From Datnioides undecimradiatus (lineage: Eukaryota > Chordata > Actinopteri > Lobotiformes > Datnioididae): a stretch of 64,000 bases of DNA. Under the pieces are notes generated by a model that saw nothing but the letters and a program-made list of their open reading frames with translations, was not told the origin of the DNA and made no database searches. Of this stretch, positions 1-10,855 are shown piece by piece. The first letter of the stretch is position 1. Each line of letters opens with the position of its first letter. The stretch spans positions 1,650,501 through 1,714,500 of the forward strand of contig WARS01000043.1 in assembly GCA_008933995.1 (NCBI GenBank), in the 5' to 3' direction. Position numbers and translations under genes: made by a program.

Positions 1-3000
1 GGGTAATGCAACTATACTGGAAGTCGGAAAGTACTAAGTGACAGACTAACTTGTCGTTGGTTTGGAGGGGAAAAAATAGAATATTGGCAACGGTTTTGTC
101 TTGAATTTTGATTAAAATGTCTTTTGCTTAACCACGGCCGCAACCACACCCATGGAAATAATTTTACACCCCAAAACATAACCAGAAATGAAAGCATATC
201 TCACGCAACCGTAATGTAATCGTCAATGCTGAAAGAAGACTGCATTAATAGGATTGAGTAGCACGCCATATATCATCGTCATGGGTTGATGGTCATATTT
301 TTTTGTGATGAATCAATACTGTCCAATTCATGCTTGGTTTTATGTTATGCCCCCCCCCCCCCATATTCGAGTCTTGCGTGCATCTATAAAACACAGAGAC
401 ATTTCTTTGGAGTACATTAGCAAGCATTAGTTAATTGAATCTAATTAAAGCATGTAAATTTATAATGAGCAGTTTGACTCAAAGTCTTGCAGACAAAAAG
501 AATGGGCATATAAATTATAATTAATGCTGTTTGATTTTTTTTTTTTTTGCTGCACTGTACTTTTCTGGATTGCAATTTTAAAATAATTTTTAAAAAATGA
601 ACAAATTCACATTTCCGCAACAGAAAGAACGTTCTCGATATAGCTCTGCCGCCACAGTCATGAGACTGGCCCTACAGTAGCTGTGCTTGTGAGCCAATTA
701 CGCGTTTGCCAGTAACACAATGACAGAAATAATTTAATCCCTACCATCATACACAGTGAGGCTTGGCAGAAAAACCGGAATGGCACCACCAACACAACTT
801 CAAAGAACAGTGTCCCATAGCAACACCAGGGAGTCAAAAAATAAAAATAAAATAAAAAAAAAAAGAAAAACAGTTAATCAGACACTCCATCAAACAATTC
901 CAATCCCACCTCAGCATGCTCAGGTTACTCCTCCCCAGACACTTGTGTGTCTTATCAGGCCTTCTCAGGCAGCAGGGAATAGAGAGAGAAAGAGAAAAGG
1001 CAGACGTGGCCCTGCCAGTGCTGGAAAAAGTGCCTCTCCTTGCTCTCTTATGCGTGAAGAGGAATTTAAATCTCTAGAGTAATACCTGTGGTTTTGTGAT
1101 ACATTTACCAAGACGTTTTCTCCTCTAAAGACATCTCAAAACCCCCTTAAAACATCTTTTGACGATGTTTGGGGATCAGATTTTTTTGCAGTAGTTGGAT
1201 CCGGTGTACTGGAAGAATCCTGGAGTTTTCCATGAGGCGCCGCTGCATTTTCACCAGAGTAGACCGACATCCACCTCATTTTCATTTTGCATTATGCTTT
1301 TATAGTGGCTTCGCCATTACTCAAGCAATTCAGAGACATCAGTGGGCTGTCAGCTAGACCTTAGCCACTTGAAAATCACATTTATAGTATCTTGTGGTCT
1401 CGATGTGAGCTGCAATTCAATTTGCAATCAGCCTTGTCATGCAAGCGCAAGACTGCAGCTTTATCATTAGACACACTGTATCATAAACAGAGCAGCAGAA
1501 CAGCACTGTGTGGTTAATGCTTCAGCCCCATCCTCTGGATCAGAGGCACAATTACATAGTGATTGACTTAGCTGGATCACTAAAGCTACTGATGAGCACC
1601 GTTCTGTCGCTTCCCTTTGTCTAAACAGTGTTTTTGCCCTCCCAGCAGAGTGACTTTAATAGACCCGCAGTATGTGGAGTGAATCTAAATCCTTTACCGA
1701 GATGTTTGAATTGATCAGCTGTGACAACAAAAAGAGCGGTGAGGAGTGATTTCGATAAATGGAGGGAGCAGCACAGAAATGTACGTAATAACATTAAGGA
1801 ACCTTGTCCCAGATCTAACTTTGCAGAGGACTTTTAATGTATTTTAATCCCCGAGTCCATTTTTTTTTGTTGATGTGCTCGAGGGCGTTCTTTGTTCAAC
1901 TTTATTCAAATTGATTCCTGGGAGATGAATCTCCTTTAAGTGAAATGGAGAATAAATAAGACTAATGCTTAATTTCCTGTTGCCATTTTTCACATTCTGC
2001 AAACAAGCTACAACTTATTGCATCATTCATCATAAAACTGCAGCATATGAAAGAGAGTACATTCTTACCTTATTACATATACTACAGAATACAGTGTTAG
2101 ATGGGCATACATAGTGACTAGGTTGAGTTTATGTATTTTCCTGTATTGTCTTAAGACGGATGTTGCTAATAATATAGAGAATACAGCGTCTGTTGGTACC
2201 TTTTGTACATAAAAAAACATGTCGGTGAATGAAAAATATGCCTGGACTGTATGCCATTAAGGGAATATTACTCAAATACACCCAATTATCAAGGACATGA
2301 TGCAAACAAAAACAGATCTGGAAAAAAAGGGGCACTGTATAATGTAATAAAGGGAAGAGCTTCAAGGTTTGCAGCTAAAGAAGTATTTGAATAGCACAAA
2401 ATTAAGTTCAGGAAAGCTTTCAAATGTTTCAGACATGATCATACATATTTCACATACTTAAATCAGTGAAAGCAGCTGAAACAGAGTACACTTTGCCCCG
2501 CTGTACGCGCAGAAAACAGGCTCTTTATTCCCACAGCATTGAGTTTTTGTAAAAGAAGACAGAATGTACAGTTGGTTGGAAGCTTCTCCCAAGAGTTCAT
2601 CCACCCACAGACAGGACTGGATCATGACAACAAAACCAGAATGTGGACCACACTGTGCTGTAGTCTCTGCTATGGAACGTGCGTATTTTTTCCCCCTGGA
2701 GCTTCAGTATACATGACATCTAACCGGGCACTGTCTTCCTGCTTGTTAGAAGTCTGACTGTTAGTTCGAAGTGCATGCATGGATTTATCTTTAATCCGGC
2801 ATGTCTGACAGTCTGTTCAGCAAGCTTCAACTAAATGAAAAAGCAAACAGTGAATGGCTTCAAATCCTAGTTTGCAGGAGACTCAAACATTCAATCACAA
2901 ATAATACAGCTGTATCTAAGCTCCTGAAGCCTCTGTAGATGGCTGGCTGACTATGCAGATTTGCTAACATGATCTCAAGAGCTGACATGACCGGATGTTT

Positions 3001-5920
3001 CAACAAAAAAAAAAAAAGAATGGTTTATACAAACGTAATGGTGTTGTCATGCAACGACATTGAAATTTGTGACATTCGTGCGGTGTATAATGTAAAACAC
3101 TGTATAGGATGGTTTATTAACAAGAGGGATTTTACAAACAGTTAAATGCAACGTGGGCGTTTGTTGTGCCTGAAAACATGTGCATAATGAAAAGCCAGCC
3201 CCCGCTGCACTGAGCAAGAGCCAGGGGGCGCTTTTATTCCTACTATTCATTTCCAGGCAGAACACGTTTGCAATTCAAACTAGCTTGGAGAATCACGAAA
3301 ACAGTCAACTTTTACCTAACTTTAAGATTCATTGGCTGCATACGTTATTTTGGACTTATCAGGTTGATGCGCATGAATGCTTCATCATTAATTTTGTACA
3401 CGATGAATATGATCAACGTACCCCAAGACTAAAATAAAGACATTGAATCAAGTCATGAAAGCATGTTTACAATAGGATTTACTACTACAGAAATAAATTA
3501 ATTAAATGCTGATTTACTTATATAACTACTGACAGAAAAATGCAAAGCCTATAATAAGTATCCCCCATCCCAACAAGTGTTTACTGCATGAGTACTGAAT
3601 AGCACAGTTGGTCCCTTTACGTGACAGAGGGAAGGTGTGTAAAATAAATTAGCAATTAGCTAGGTAATTGGGATTTCTTGGCTACGCTTTAAAGCGAATA
3701 AAATGGATAAATCCTCCAATATTTTCTGTAACTTAATGAAAAAAAAAAACTTTTTGGGTGGGAGCACTTTATCAACTAGTGTTGTTTGATAAATTTAGGT
3801 TATGTTTCCTCTGAAGTCAGATCTGTTCGGCGGAACACTTCGTCTCGTGCCAGCCATCAACTGGAGATTTTTTTTTTTCCTTCTTCTTCTGGTGGCGGAC
3901 AGCTGGTATCGCAGCTTACCTCGCTGGCATTTTACCTCACTTTATCGCCTTTGAAAGTCGACTTGTTCTTTCAACAGACCTGTCGAAGCAACCATCTGAA
4001 CTCCTTCGTTTGCAGCTATTACAAAGTCAAGTCTCTGGACAGACCTTCGGACCATCTGTTTGGGACACCACAGAAGAAACGTACAAAAACAGCTAATTGA
4101 CTTTGCTGCCATTCAAGATAATTAGAAAACCCCCCTGGGATTTCAATAGATTCTACTTAAAAATCAGATTTTCTGTGTTTTGGAGGATAAATTGAAAAAT
4201 GCTGACTTTGTAACTTATTTAAACAAAAGAAATTCTTAAAATACTGACAAATGAAAGCAGTTTTGGTTTTGCCAGAGATGTTTTGCCATAATTGGACACA
4301 AACCCCTCAACTGTTTGTTCCAAGCATCTCCAACATCAAGTTCAGGGTTCATCTTCACTATCAAAATTAATAATGCATTATTAAATTTTGCTGCATGTTT
4401 GAACTGAAATAAAGTTTCCCAAATCAATGCCAGTATCATAGGGACAATATTGTGTGTTCAATTTGCCCCCCCCCAAAAAAAAATCTATTTGAAGGATAAG
4501 ATTGCTTTATTTCATATCTCATCTCAAAGAAGCTGTTTCCCATCATTGATATTCAGAACAACAACAAAACTTCAACAATACAATTTGTTTTGAGAAACAC
4601 CGTATCCCTCTTTGGTTCAACATGGCCCAATTTTCTGGTGTTTCAAAAGCCAAGATAACTCTCTTTTTCATTTCGGCTGATACACCAACGCCTTGAATCA
4701 TCTCTCAGTATTAAAGGTGAAAGATACTAGATTCAGATTTTTTTTCCCTCCAGTTAGTATGTCTGTGGAAAGTTGTAGCCGAGGAACCATTGGAGAACTT
4801 TAAAGGGCTGCCAGATTATGTTGTACCATGTGCATTTTAGTTCGGTTGAGGTTTATTATGAAAAGATACAAATCTTTTGTGGTGAGTAATGGATTCATAA
4901 ATAAATCCTGAAACATGTATCCATAAAGATTACTGTGTCTCATGCAACTTTACCTACAACAAAACAGCTGGCCTGCTAGCTTACTGGCTATACATCTAGC
5001 TGTATATGTCTATCTCAGGCTACATATCTAGACTGCATATGAATTCAGAAGTGTTGCTGTAGTAATGCATTGGAACACCAGAAAGATACTGCACAAGCGC
5101 TTCATTTCGACATACCACACAACAGAGCTAGGAGCACAACACGTGTTTAACGTGATTGTTGTAGCACTGCTCGTGTGGTGAAGTTAGCATTAGCATTATT
5201 AGCATTTTGGACATTAACTTAGCAAATTGTTAAAATCCTAATCAATATCATTTTGTTGGGAACTATATAATTTTATTTCACCCTTAAGGCTGCTAGATCA
5301 TATACATTTGGATATATATTTATTGTAAAAAAAAGTATTACATTAAAATCCTGCATCTGCAAGTTATTGAATGAAATCCTGCAAGTTATTGAAACGTCCT
5401 AGAAACACTGGAAAGAAACAAAGTGTTGCTATTGGATTATTATGTAATTTTTCCTACATTATATAATATGTGCGCACATACAGTTTGATCAAGGATTGCT
5501 TATTAATTAATTAATAAATAGGATTTTTGACAGGATGTGTTTTGAGATACATTTGTTCTATTTAATCTTTGGACTCAATTTAATGAATCTCACTTAAAGC
5601 TTTGTCAACATTGCAGACTTTGACTTAACATGCATTTAGTCCACTAGCAAAGGGTTTATGATTCTGGGGAAACTGTCCAGTAACAACAATGCCTGTTGCT
5701 ACAAGCTGTTAGCAATATTATTTGGATTACAGCTAGACTAACAAATTGGATGGGCCAATGCATATAGACTGGCTAGTTTGTCCACCTGAGTACACTTGCA
5801 ACATATCCTCCTCAATGGCTACAGTTCTTCGGGAAAAAAAGTTTGTAATGCACAGTATATCTTTAAAAAAAAAGAAAAAAGAACTATACTGTGAGCTGAT
5901 ATACATTGTGTGGGTAGAGT
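1..5920. other. Gene-free left flank
   Basis: AT-rich sequence with short homopolymers (a C13 run at 350-362, A- and T-runs) and scattered short open frames without recognisable domains, splice context or codon bias. One CTCF-like motif lies near 3218-3233. A GTTAGCATTAGCATTATTAGC stretch near 5185 resembles fragments common in fish repeats. I see no gene. Confidence 0.6.
3218..3233 (+). promoter_or_regulatory. CTCF-like motif
   Basis: GAGCCAGGGGGCGCTT fits the CTCF core (CAGGGGGCGC) perfectly; only the first three consensus positions differ (11/14 to CCASYAGRKGGCRS). A sequence-only prediction. Confidence 0.35.
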
Positions 5921-5924
5921 TGAC

Positions 5925-6135
5925 TCTGGTGGCGGTGTCAGAGAGGAAGATGCCGTCCAACTTACGTGTCAACTTGGACAATGTCTCCCACCCACTCCAT
6001 GATGTGCTGGTGAAGCACATGGATTCACTCCTGCCTGTTGCCTCCTCCCTCACAGTGTCAGACCCTCTGTGTTGACAGACTGGCTCTTGAATGTATTTCA
6101 CCCCTGTCGGCAGCAATAACCCCGTCGTTTATTCA
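5925..6135 (+). repeat. Degenerate non-LTR retrotransposon 3' tail
   Basis: The plus-strand frame reads NLRVNLDNVSHPLHDVLV, followed after frame damage by a FTPVGSNN-like segment. This resembles the C-terminal end of fish LINE ORF2 proteins, where a '(N)PLHD.L' motif precedes a 'SFLP.A..LYN' motif. In-frame stops show it is a fossil. The family is uncertain. Confidence 0.45.
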
Positions 6136-8400
6136 TAATTTATATTTCTGACTGTGCACTACTGACGTTACATTACAATCTTTTCGTGCAGCATTTCAGC
6201 TGTGGGATACTCAGGTATACTAAATAATGCTGCATTAGTACTGTTCATTTCAGCTATAATAATCACTTTTATACTATTCTTGCATGTATGGGTCCTATTT
6301 TCCAGCATGATTAGATACATATTGAGGTATAATGCACATCACTACCCTCCACCAAAGGGATCAATGATGTATTTCTTATTCTGACTGTATTTGGTAAAAC
6401 CTCTCACATATCTATGTTTGTAATGCCCTCAAAGATCCAGCATCACAGGGACTACAATTCGATTCTTCCACTGTATGGAGGAATATACAACTGCCAGTCA
6501 CTGAGTGAATATTGTCTACCAGGTAGTATATACAGGATTCGGGGGGGTTGGATGACCTCAGCATGCACGTCTTAAGATGCTGTTGCACTCAACAATACTG
6601 ACATTGGGTACGCCCTCTGAGACTGTTATGAAGGACATTATGAAACAACTTGAAAGGACATCGGTGATTGATGAAGTTATTATTAAAAAGCTATTCTTTT
6701 AGCTGCTGTTCTTTAATTTCGATCAATAACACAGGTGAAAGTAATAATACTCTCTCTCTGTCATCCATTTTCTCTCCGTCAGATACCCCTGTCAAAATCA
6801 CGCCGGGACTTCCCATTGTTTAAGGAAAAACCAATGAATAAAATATAAGTGAAAATTGTATTTTTCATATGAATAATGTAAAAGAGGGCACGCTGTTGGC
6901 GTCCACGTCTCAAGGTTAGACTATATTGTTAGTTTTCCGCGCGTGGCCCGTGCTTTGTTCTTGTTTGGTACGAAATGAGAGGATCCTGTTCTATCAAGTT
7001 TTGTGTTCTGAGGGACGCTTTGCCTCCTCTGCCTGGACATGTTATTCCAGGAACTTGAAAGACAAATTCCAGACCCAGCATGAGGTATGTAGTGTCAAGG
7101 CAGTGCCATATGGTATGACTTGCAGCGCATGCCAAAACTTTTCACCACAGCCTGTTTCCTTCACTCTGTCACAATCAACTGCGTCTTACCAGAAGGTAAA
7201 TTCAAGGAGATGAGGAAAGGACCTATGGAACATAGATTTATATGCTTAAATGGCTGAAGACGACGCTTGACTGATGACTTTGTGCCAAAACTGTTCTCCG
7301 AGGGAATTTTAGCTTGACGTGTGACCTGTAATCAAAATCCACACCATTAAATCTAAAGGTTTGCATTCATCATTTGTTCATTCTTTGATAGGCCAATAAT
7401 CTCTCCATTGAGCAGCAGGTATGAGTGAACTGTGTTAGACGGTCATGCAATTTATTTTTATGAACAGAATCCAGCGGGGAGAACGAGGAGTGGCGCACAG
7501 ATTTAGACGGGACTGAACTGCCACTGTATGATACATGCACAGCAAAAAAACCCAAGAAAACAAAAAACCTGCGCAGACAAAAAAAAAAAAAAAATACTTC
7601 TGTGAGCCCGTTAGACTTTTCTGGGCTTCCATATTGATTTGTCTGCTTCTTATTTATAGCATACAGACAAATAAAGTAATCAATCATGATACATTTGGGC
7701 TACAGTATATTCCATTACAAAGGGGTCATCTTCCCCCTGCATTCCTTTATAGGAAACAAAACCTTAAGCTGCATGCCTCTCTCAGAAGTGACATTTTTAT
7801 GTTTTGATGATTTATATCTGTCTGAGGCATAACCCTAAAACGCTGACTGAGTCACAGTAAAATTGAGTTTTGGCCAACTAGATACTATACATTTTATGTG
7901 CTCTTGCAAGTAATTTAGTCTCATTGAATGAATCTATTTATTAATATTGTTACAATTTGCCATTTGTCCAACATGTGTTAAATTCAATGCCATAATATGA
8001 ACTGTAAAGTATTATGAAACTTCCTAATTTGAGAGCAGCTGCCTGGTAATGGCCATGATTTGGGTTTTACTTTGAGAGTTAATGAGCACTGCTGTATGAA
8101 TGTACAATTAGTTCTGGTCTCTGGCTCGAGCATCTCATTTTGGGAAGAGTTGCAGCCTCAGCCCAGATCTTCAGATCCTTTGAAGGACCAACCTTTGTGG
8201 AGCACATCCTTTGGAGGATCCAGCCTCTGAAATGGGACGCAGCTATTTGGACTTTCAGCTTTGATCAGTTTTTGATGTACTTTGTTAACATCAGTTCAGT
8301 CAGCCACGTCAAGCAACTGCCTGACTATCGTGGCTGCACTGCTCCTTATGGAAACTTCTCATTTGAGACGTAGCTCAGTTAGTGTGCTGACTGTTCTCAG
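6136..8400. other. Gene-free stretch
   Basis: AT-rich, with an A15 tract near 7580-7594 and no open frame with recognisable homology. Confidence 0.5.
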
Positions 8401-8407
8401 ATGAAAA

Positions 8408-8600
8408 TGCAGAAAGATACTAATAGTATCTTTATACAACGAAAATATTCTATTACTACAAGTAGATGCATGCAAAGCAATAAATGTGCCCTAATTTCCA
8501 TAAAAACGGGCTAAATTAATAATCAGTAAAACACATAAAACCTTTACTTTCAGTACAAATACTTTCGGATGCTTGGTCGAGCATTAAGTATATGGAGAAA
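8408..8600. repeat. Left part of a fish MITE of the 'AAGTAC' type
   Basis: Stretches such as AAAATATTCTATTACTACAAG, TGCATGCAAAGC and TTTACTTTCAGTACAAATAC resemble the interspersed element also seen at 10955-11415. Diverged; boundaries are approximate. Confidence 0.4.
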
Positions 8601-8734
8601 AGATGCGAATGTAAATACATGTTGTAACTTTCTCTACATTCAAACAGACAATAAAACAAATATATGGTCTGGACAAGGTAAAGTAAATAAATAGTGCACT
8701 AATTACCACCAGTAATGAAAAAGCCACATGATCT

Positions 8735-9224
8735 TTAGAAGAGACTTAAAAGATGCGACTGAGTTTTCCTGCCTGAGATCTCGAGGCAGGTAGGTCCGCA
8801 GCTGAGGTCCATCTGATCGAGCTCATGAGGAGTCAGCAAATCACAAATCCAGGCAGAAGCCTGACCATTTAAGGCTTTTAAAAATAAGCAGTAAAAAAAA
8901 AAAAATCAATTTCCCACCAGTGAAGAGCAGCAAGGAATGGTGTCGTGTGGTCGCTCCTCTTAATACATGTTAAGAGGCTGGCGGCAGGCTTTTTATTTTA
9001 ACCGACCGCAGTCTTTGGATGCTTCGCTCGCTGATACCGGAGTAAAGTGCATTACGGTAATCAAGTCTGGAGGGAATAAAGACATGGACGACCTTATTTA
9101 AGTCAGCAGCCGAAAGGAATAACCTGTTTTTGGTGAGCTGTCTCAGTTGTGTAAAGCAGGATTGTAGCACTTTGGTCACCTGTGCATCAAAAAACAACTC
9201 AGAGTCAAAATAACCCTGCACCAA
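8735..9224 (-). repeat. LINE (CR1/L2-like) ORF2 C-terminal fragment
   Basis: The minus strand reads DLNKVVHVFIPSRLDYRNAL and YSGISERSIQRL, then KRSDHTTPFLAALHW, then KALNGQASAWICDLLTPHEL. These are the successive landmarks of the C-terminal end of a LINE reverse-transcriptase protein. An A-rich insertion and internal stops break the frame, so it is a dead copy. Confidence 0.8.
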
Positions 9225-9229
9225 CCCAC

Positions 9230-9390
9230 TGCATAAGTATTTGTACTTATTTTTTTTCTATTTTCTGCTATTTTATATGTCCACTTCACTAAATCACTAC
9301 GTACATCAAGCTTTAGTTAAGATTATAACATGATTACCACAGACTGGTATGACTACTTTTACTTAAATCTGCAGGACAGCCACATAGACC
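9230..9390. repeat. Right part of a fish MITE of the 'AAGTAC' type
   Basis: TTTTCTGCTATTTTATATGTCCACTTCACTA (summarised; 9261-9291) and ACTACTTTTACTTAAATCTG match the other end of the element type at 10955-11415, suggesting that the LINE fragment sits within it. Confidence 0.4.
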
Positions 9391-10239
9391 CTACAACAAA
9401 TTCTTGCCTTTAACAAACGAAATCTGTGTCAAGAAAAAGGTAGAAAAGCTGATAACGGGAAGAAACAGCTGGCAACAAGGGCAGCTTAGTCAGCTGGCTG
9501 ACATTTTCCAAGCACAAACACATTGACCTGAGCCAAGACATCAACTAAAAGCACAAGCAGCAACATCTGCCACCGTAAAAGCTCCAGCAGCAAATACTTA
9601 CCTTGTTTTTTCCGGCGTCTCCACGGTGAACGAACCCCTTGAGAACAGCACAGACAGGTCTCAGCCTCTGTCCTGAAGTGTCTGAGCACAAGGGCGACGA
9701 GGGGAAAACTGTCAGGTTACAAAGGCCACCCCGCACACTTGTATGAATGAATGGATGTTAGTAGTCAAGTAAGCGCTGTCCACTCGACCCGATCATTTGA
9801 GGTGCACAGTGCTCATTAAGTCCTTTTAATAAAAGAATGTTGAGAATACAAACTCACTGGAGGGAAAGTGACCTTCCCAGCAATCTGAAAGGAGGGGGGA
9901 AAAAACCAAAAACGTCAGTCATGTAAAGCAAAACTTACTCTGATAAGGCAAAGGTAATTCCCATTAAATCAATAGACCTTTCTGATGGCAGACACTTTGA
10001 GGGGTCATAGCAGAGAAAAGCTCAGGTGAAATTAATTTCCTTAATGATTGCTCGGTTCCCTTGATGAGTCTCAGGAAGCCATACTAATGAGCCGGCACGC
10101 ACAACAGCAGGACCCTGAAAACCGGCTCAGTTACTACCACGGAAATAAATTATATTTTTGTTCATTTGAATTAAACCTGTGTTTTATGTCAGGTGGCTGC
10201 TGCAAAATACAAGAGGATTCATCAGGTCATTCTTACCAA
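9391..10239. other. Gene-free stretch
   Basis: No recognisable gene or repeat. Open frames on the minus strand near 9486-9736 are overlapping, low-complexity and unrelated to anything I recognise. Confidence 0.4.
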
Positions 10240-10340
10240 CACTGCAGAAAGCTAACATGCTAACATGTGTGTTTAGTGAGTAAGGTATTATCCTATTAAT
10301 TGACCACCATGCTAGCTATTAAATTAGTGCTAGCTATTAT
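10240..10340. repeat. Fragment of the 'GCTAACATGCTAAC' fish repeat
   Basis: GCTAACATGCTAACATG followed by TTTAGTGAGTAAGGT and ACCATGCTAGC resembles the TTAGCATGCTAAC-rich end of a common fish interspersed element. Partial copy. Confidence 0.5.
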
Positions 10341-10504
10341 ATGTTATTACATCACCAGCGCCTTTAAAACATAAGTTCTCATAATCCACAATGTATTATA
10401 TACATGCACATATTATCCAGGCAGAGTATTACAGGTGATTTGGGCCATTAAGCAAACAGGATGGCAGATCTCCTGCTCCAAAATGTTTGTACTGTCCCTT
10501 TAAG

Positions 10505-10746
10505 AAAGGACCCGCCCACCAAACATGTGACACAACAAGGAAGTCGAAATGAAACGTTTCATTAAAAAGTGCAGCTTTCCTCTACAGCGAATTCCCTTTA
10601 ATTAAGTGTTAGGTGTTAAAAATCGTCCGTGTTTGACAGTTTGCAGGAATATAACGGATTCACGGAGGCGTGAGAAATAGCGATGAGTAAAGAATAATAA
10701 TCGTCCGGCTCGGTGTAGCGTTCATGCAAGGTTTTGACAGGACAAC
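10505..10746 (+). promoter_or_regulatory. aga: Candidate aga promoter / 5' leader
   Basis: The 240 bp before the aga ATG have no TATA box in a credible position. There is a GC box (CCCGCCC at 10511-10517) and, just downstream, CATGTGAC at 10524-10531. That octamer resembles the M-box/CLEAR-type site bound by MITF/TFE factors, which control lysosomal genes. The transcription start cannot be placed from sequence, and an untranslated first exon is not excluded. Confidence 0.4.
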
Positions 10747-10855
10747 ATGTTTGTGTCGCTCCTGATTTCTGTTCTAGCGTTACAGTTTCCGCTCGGACAG
10801 GCGTCGCTGCCCCTCGTTATTAATACGTGGCCATTCAAGAATGCGACGGCTGCAG
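10747..10855 (+). CDS. aga: aga exon 1 (coding part): signal peptide and start of alpha chain
   Basis: Starts at ATG 10747. Encodes a hydrophobic leader, then [10 protein letters not shown] and the N-glycosylation sequon N-A-T (Asn32). Donor is CAG|GTAGGA; the exon ends in phase 1. Confidence 0.93.

Noticed and set aside
5733..6116. Minus-strand 127-codon ORF
   Set aside because: Opposite strand of a LINE tail fragment and an A-rich tract; no independent similarity.
10184..10263. SGGCCK-like cysteine cluster, considered as a VEGF-family exon
   Set aside because: Only the short GGCC word matches; the rest of the VEGF cystine-knot pattern is absent and the ORF lies in repeat-like DNA. No vegfc exon found anywhere in the window.
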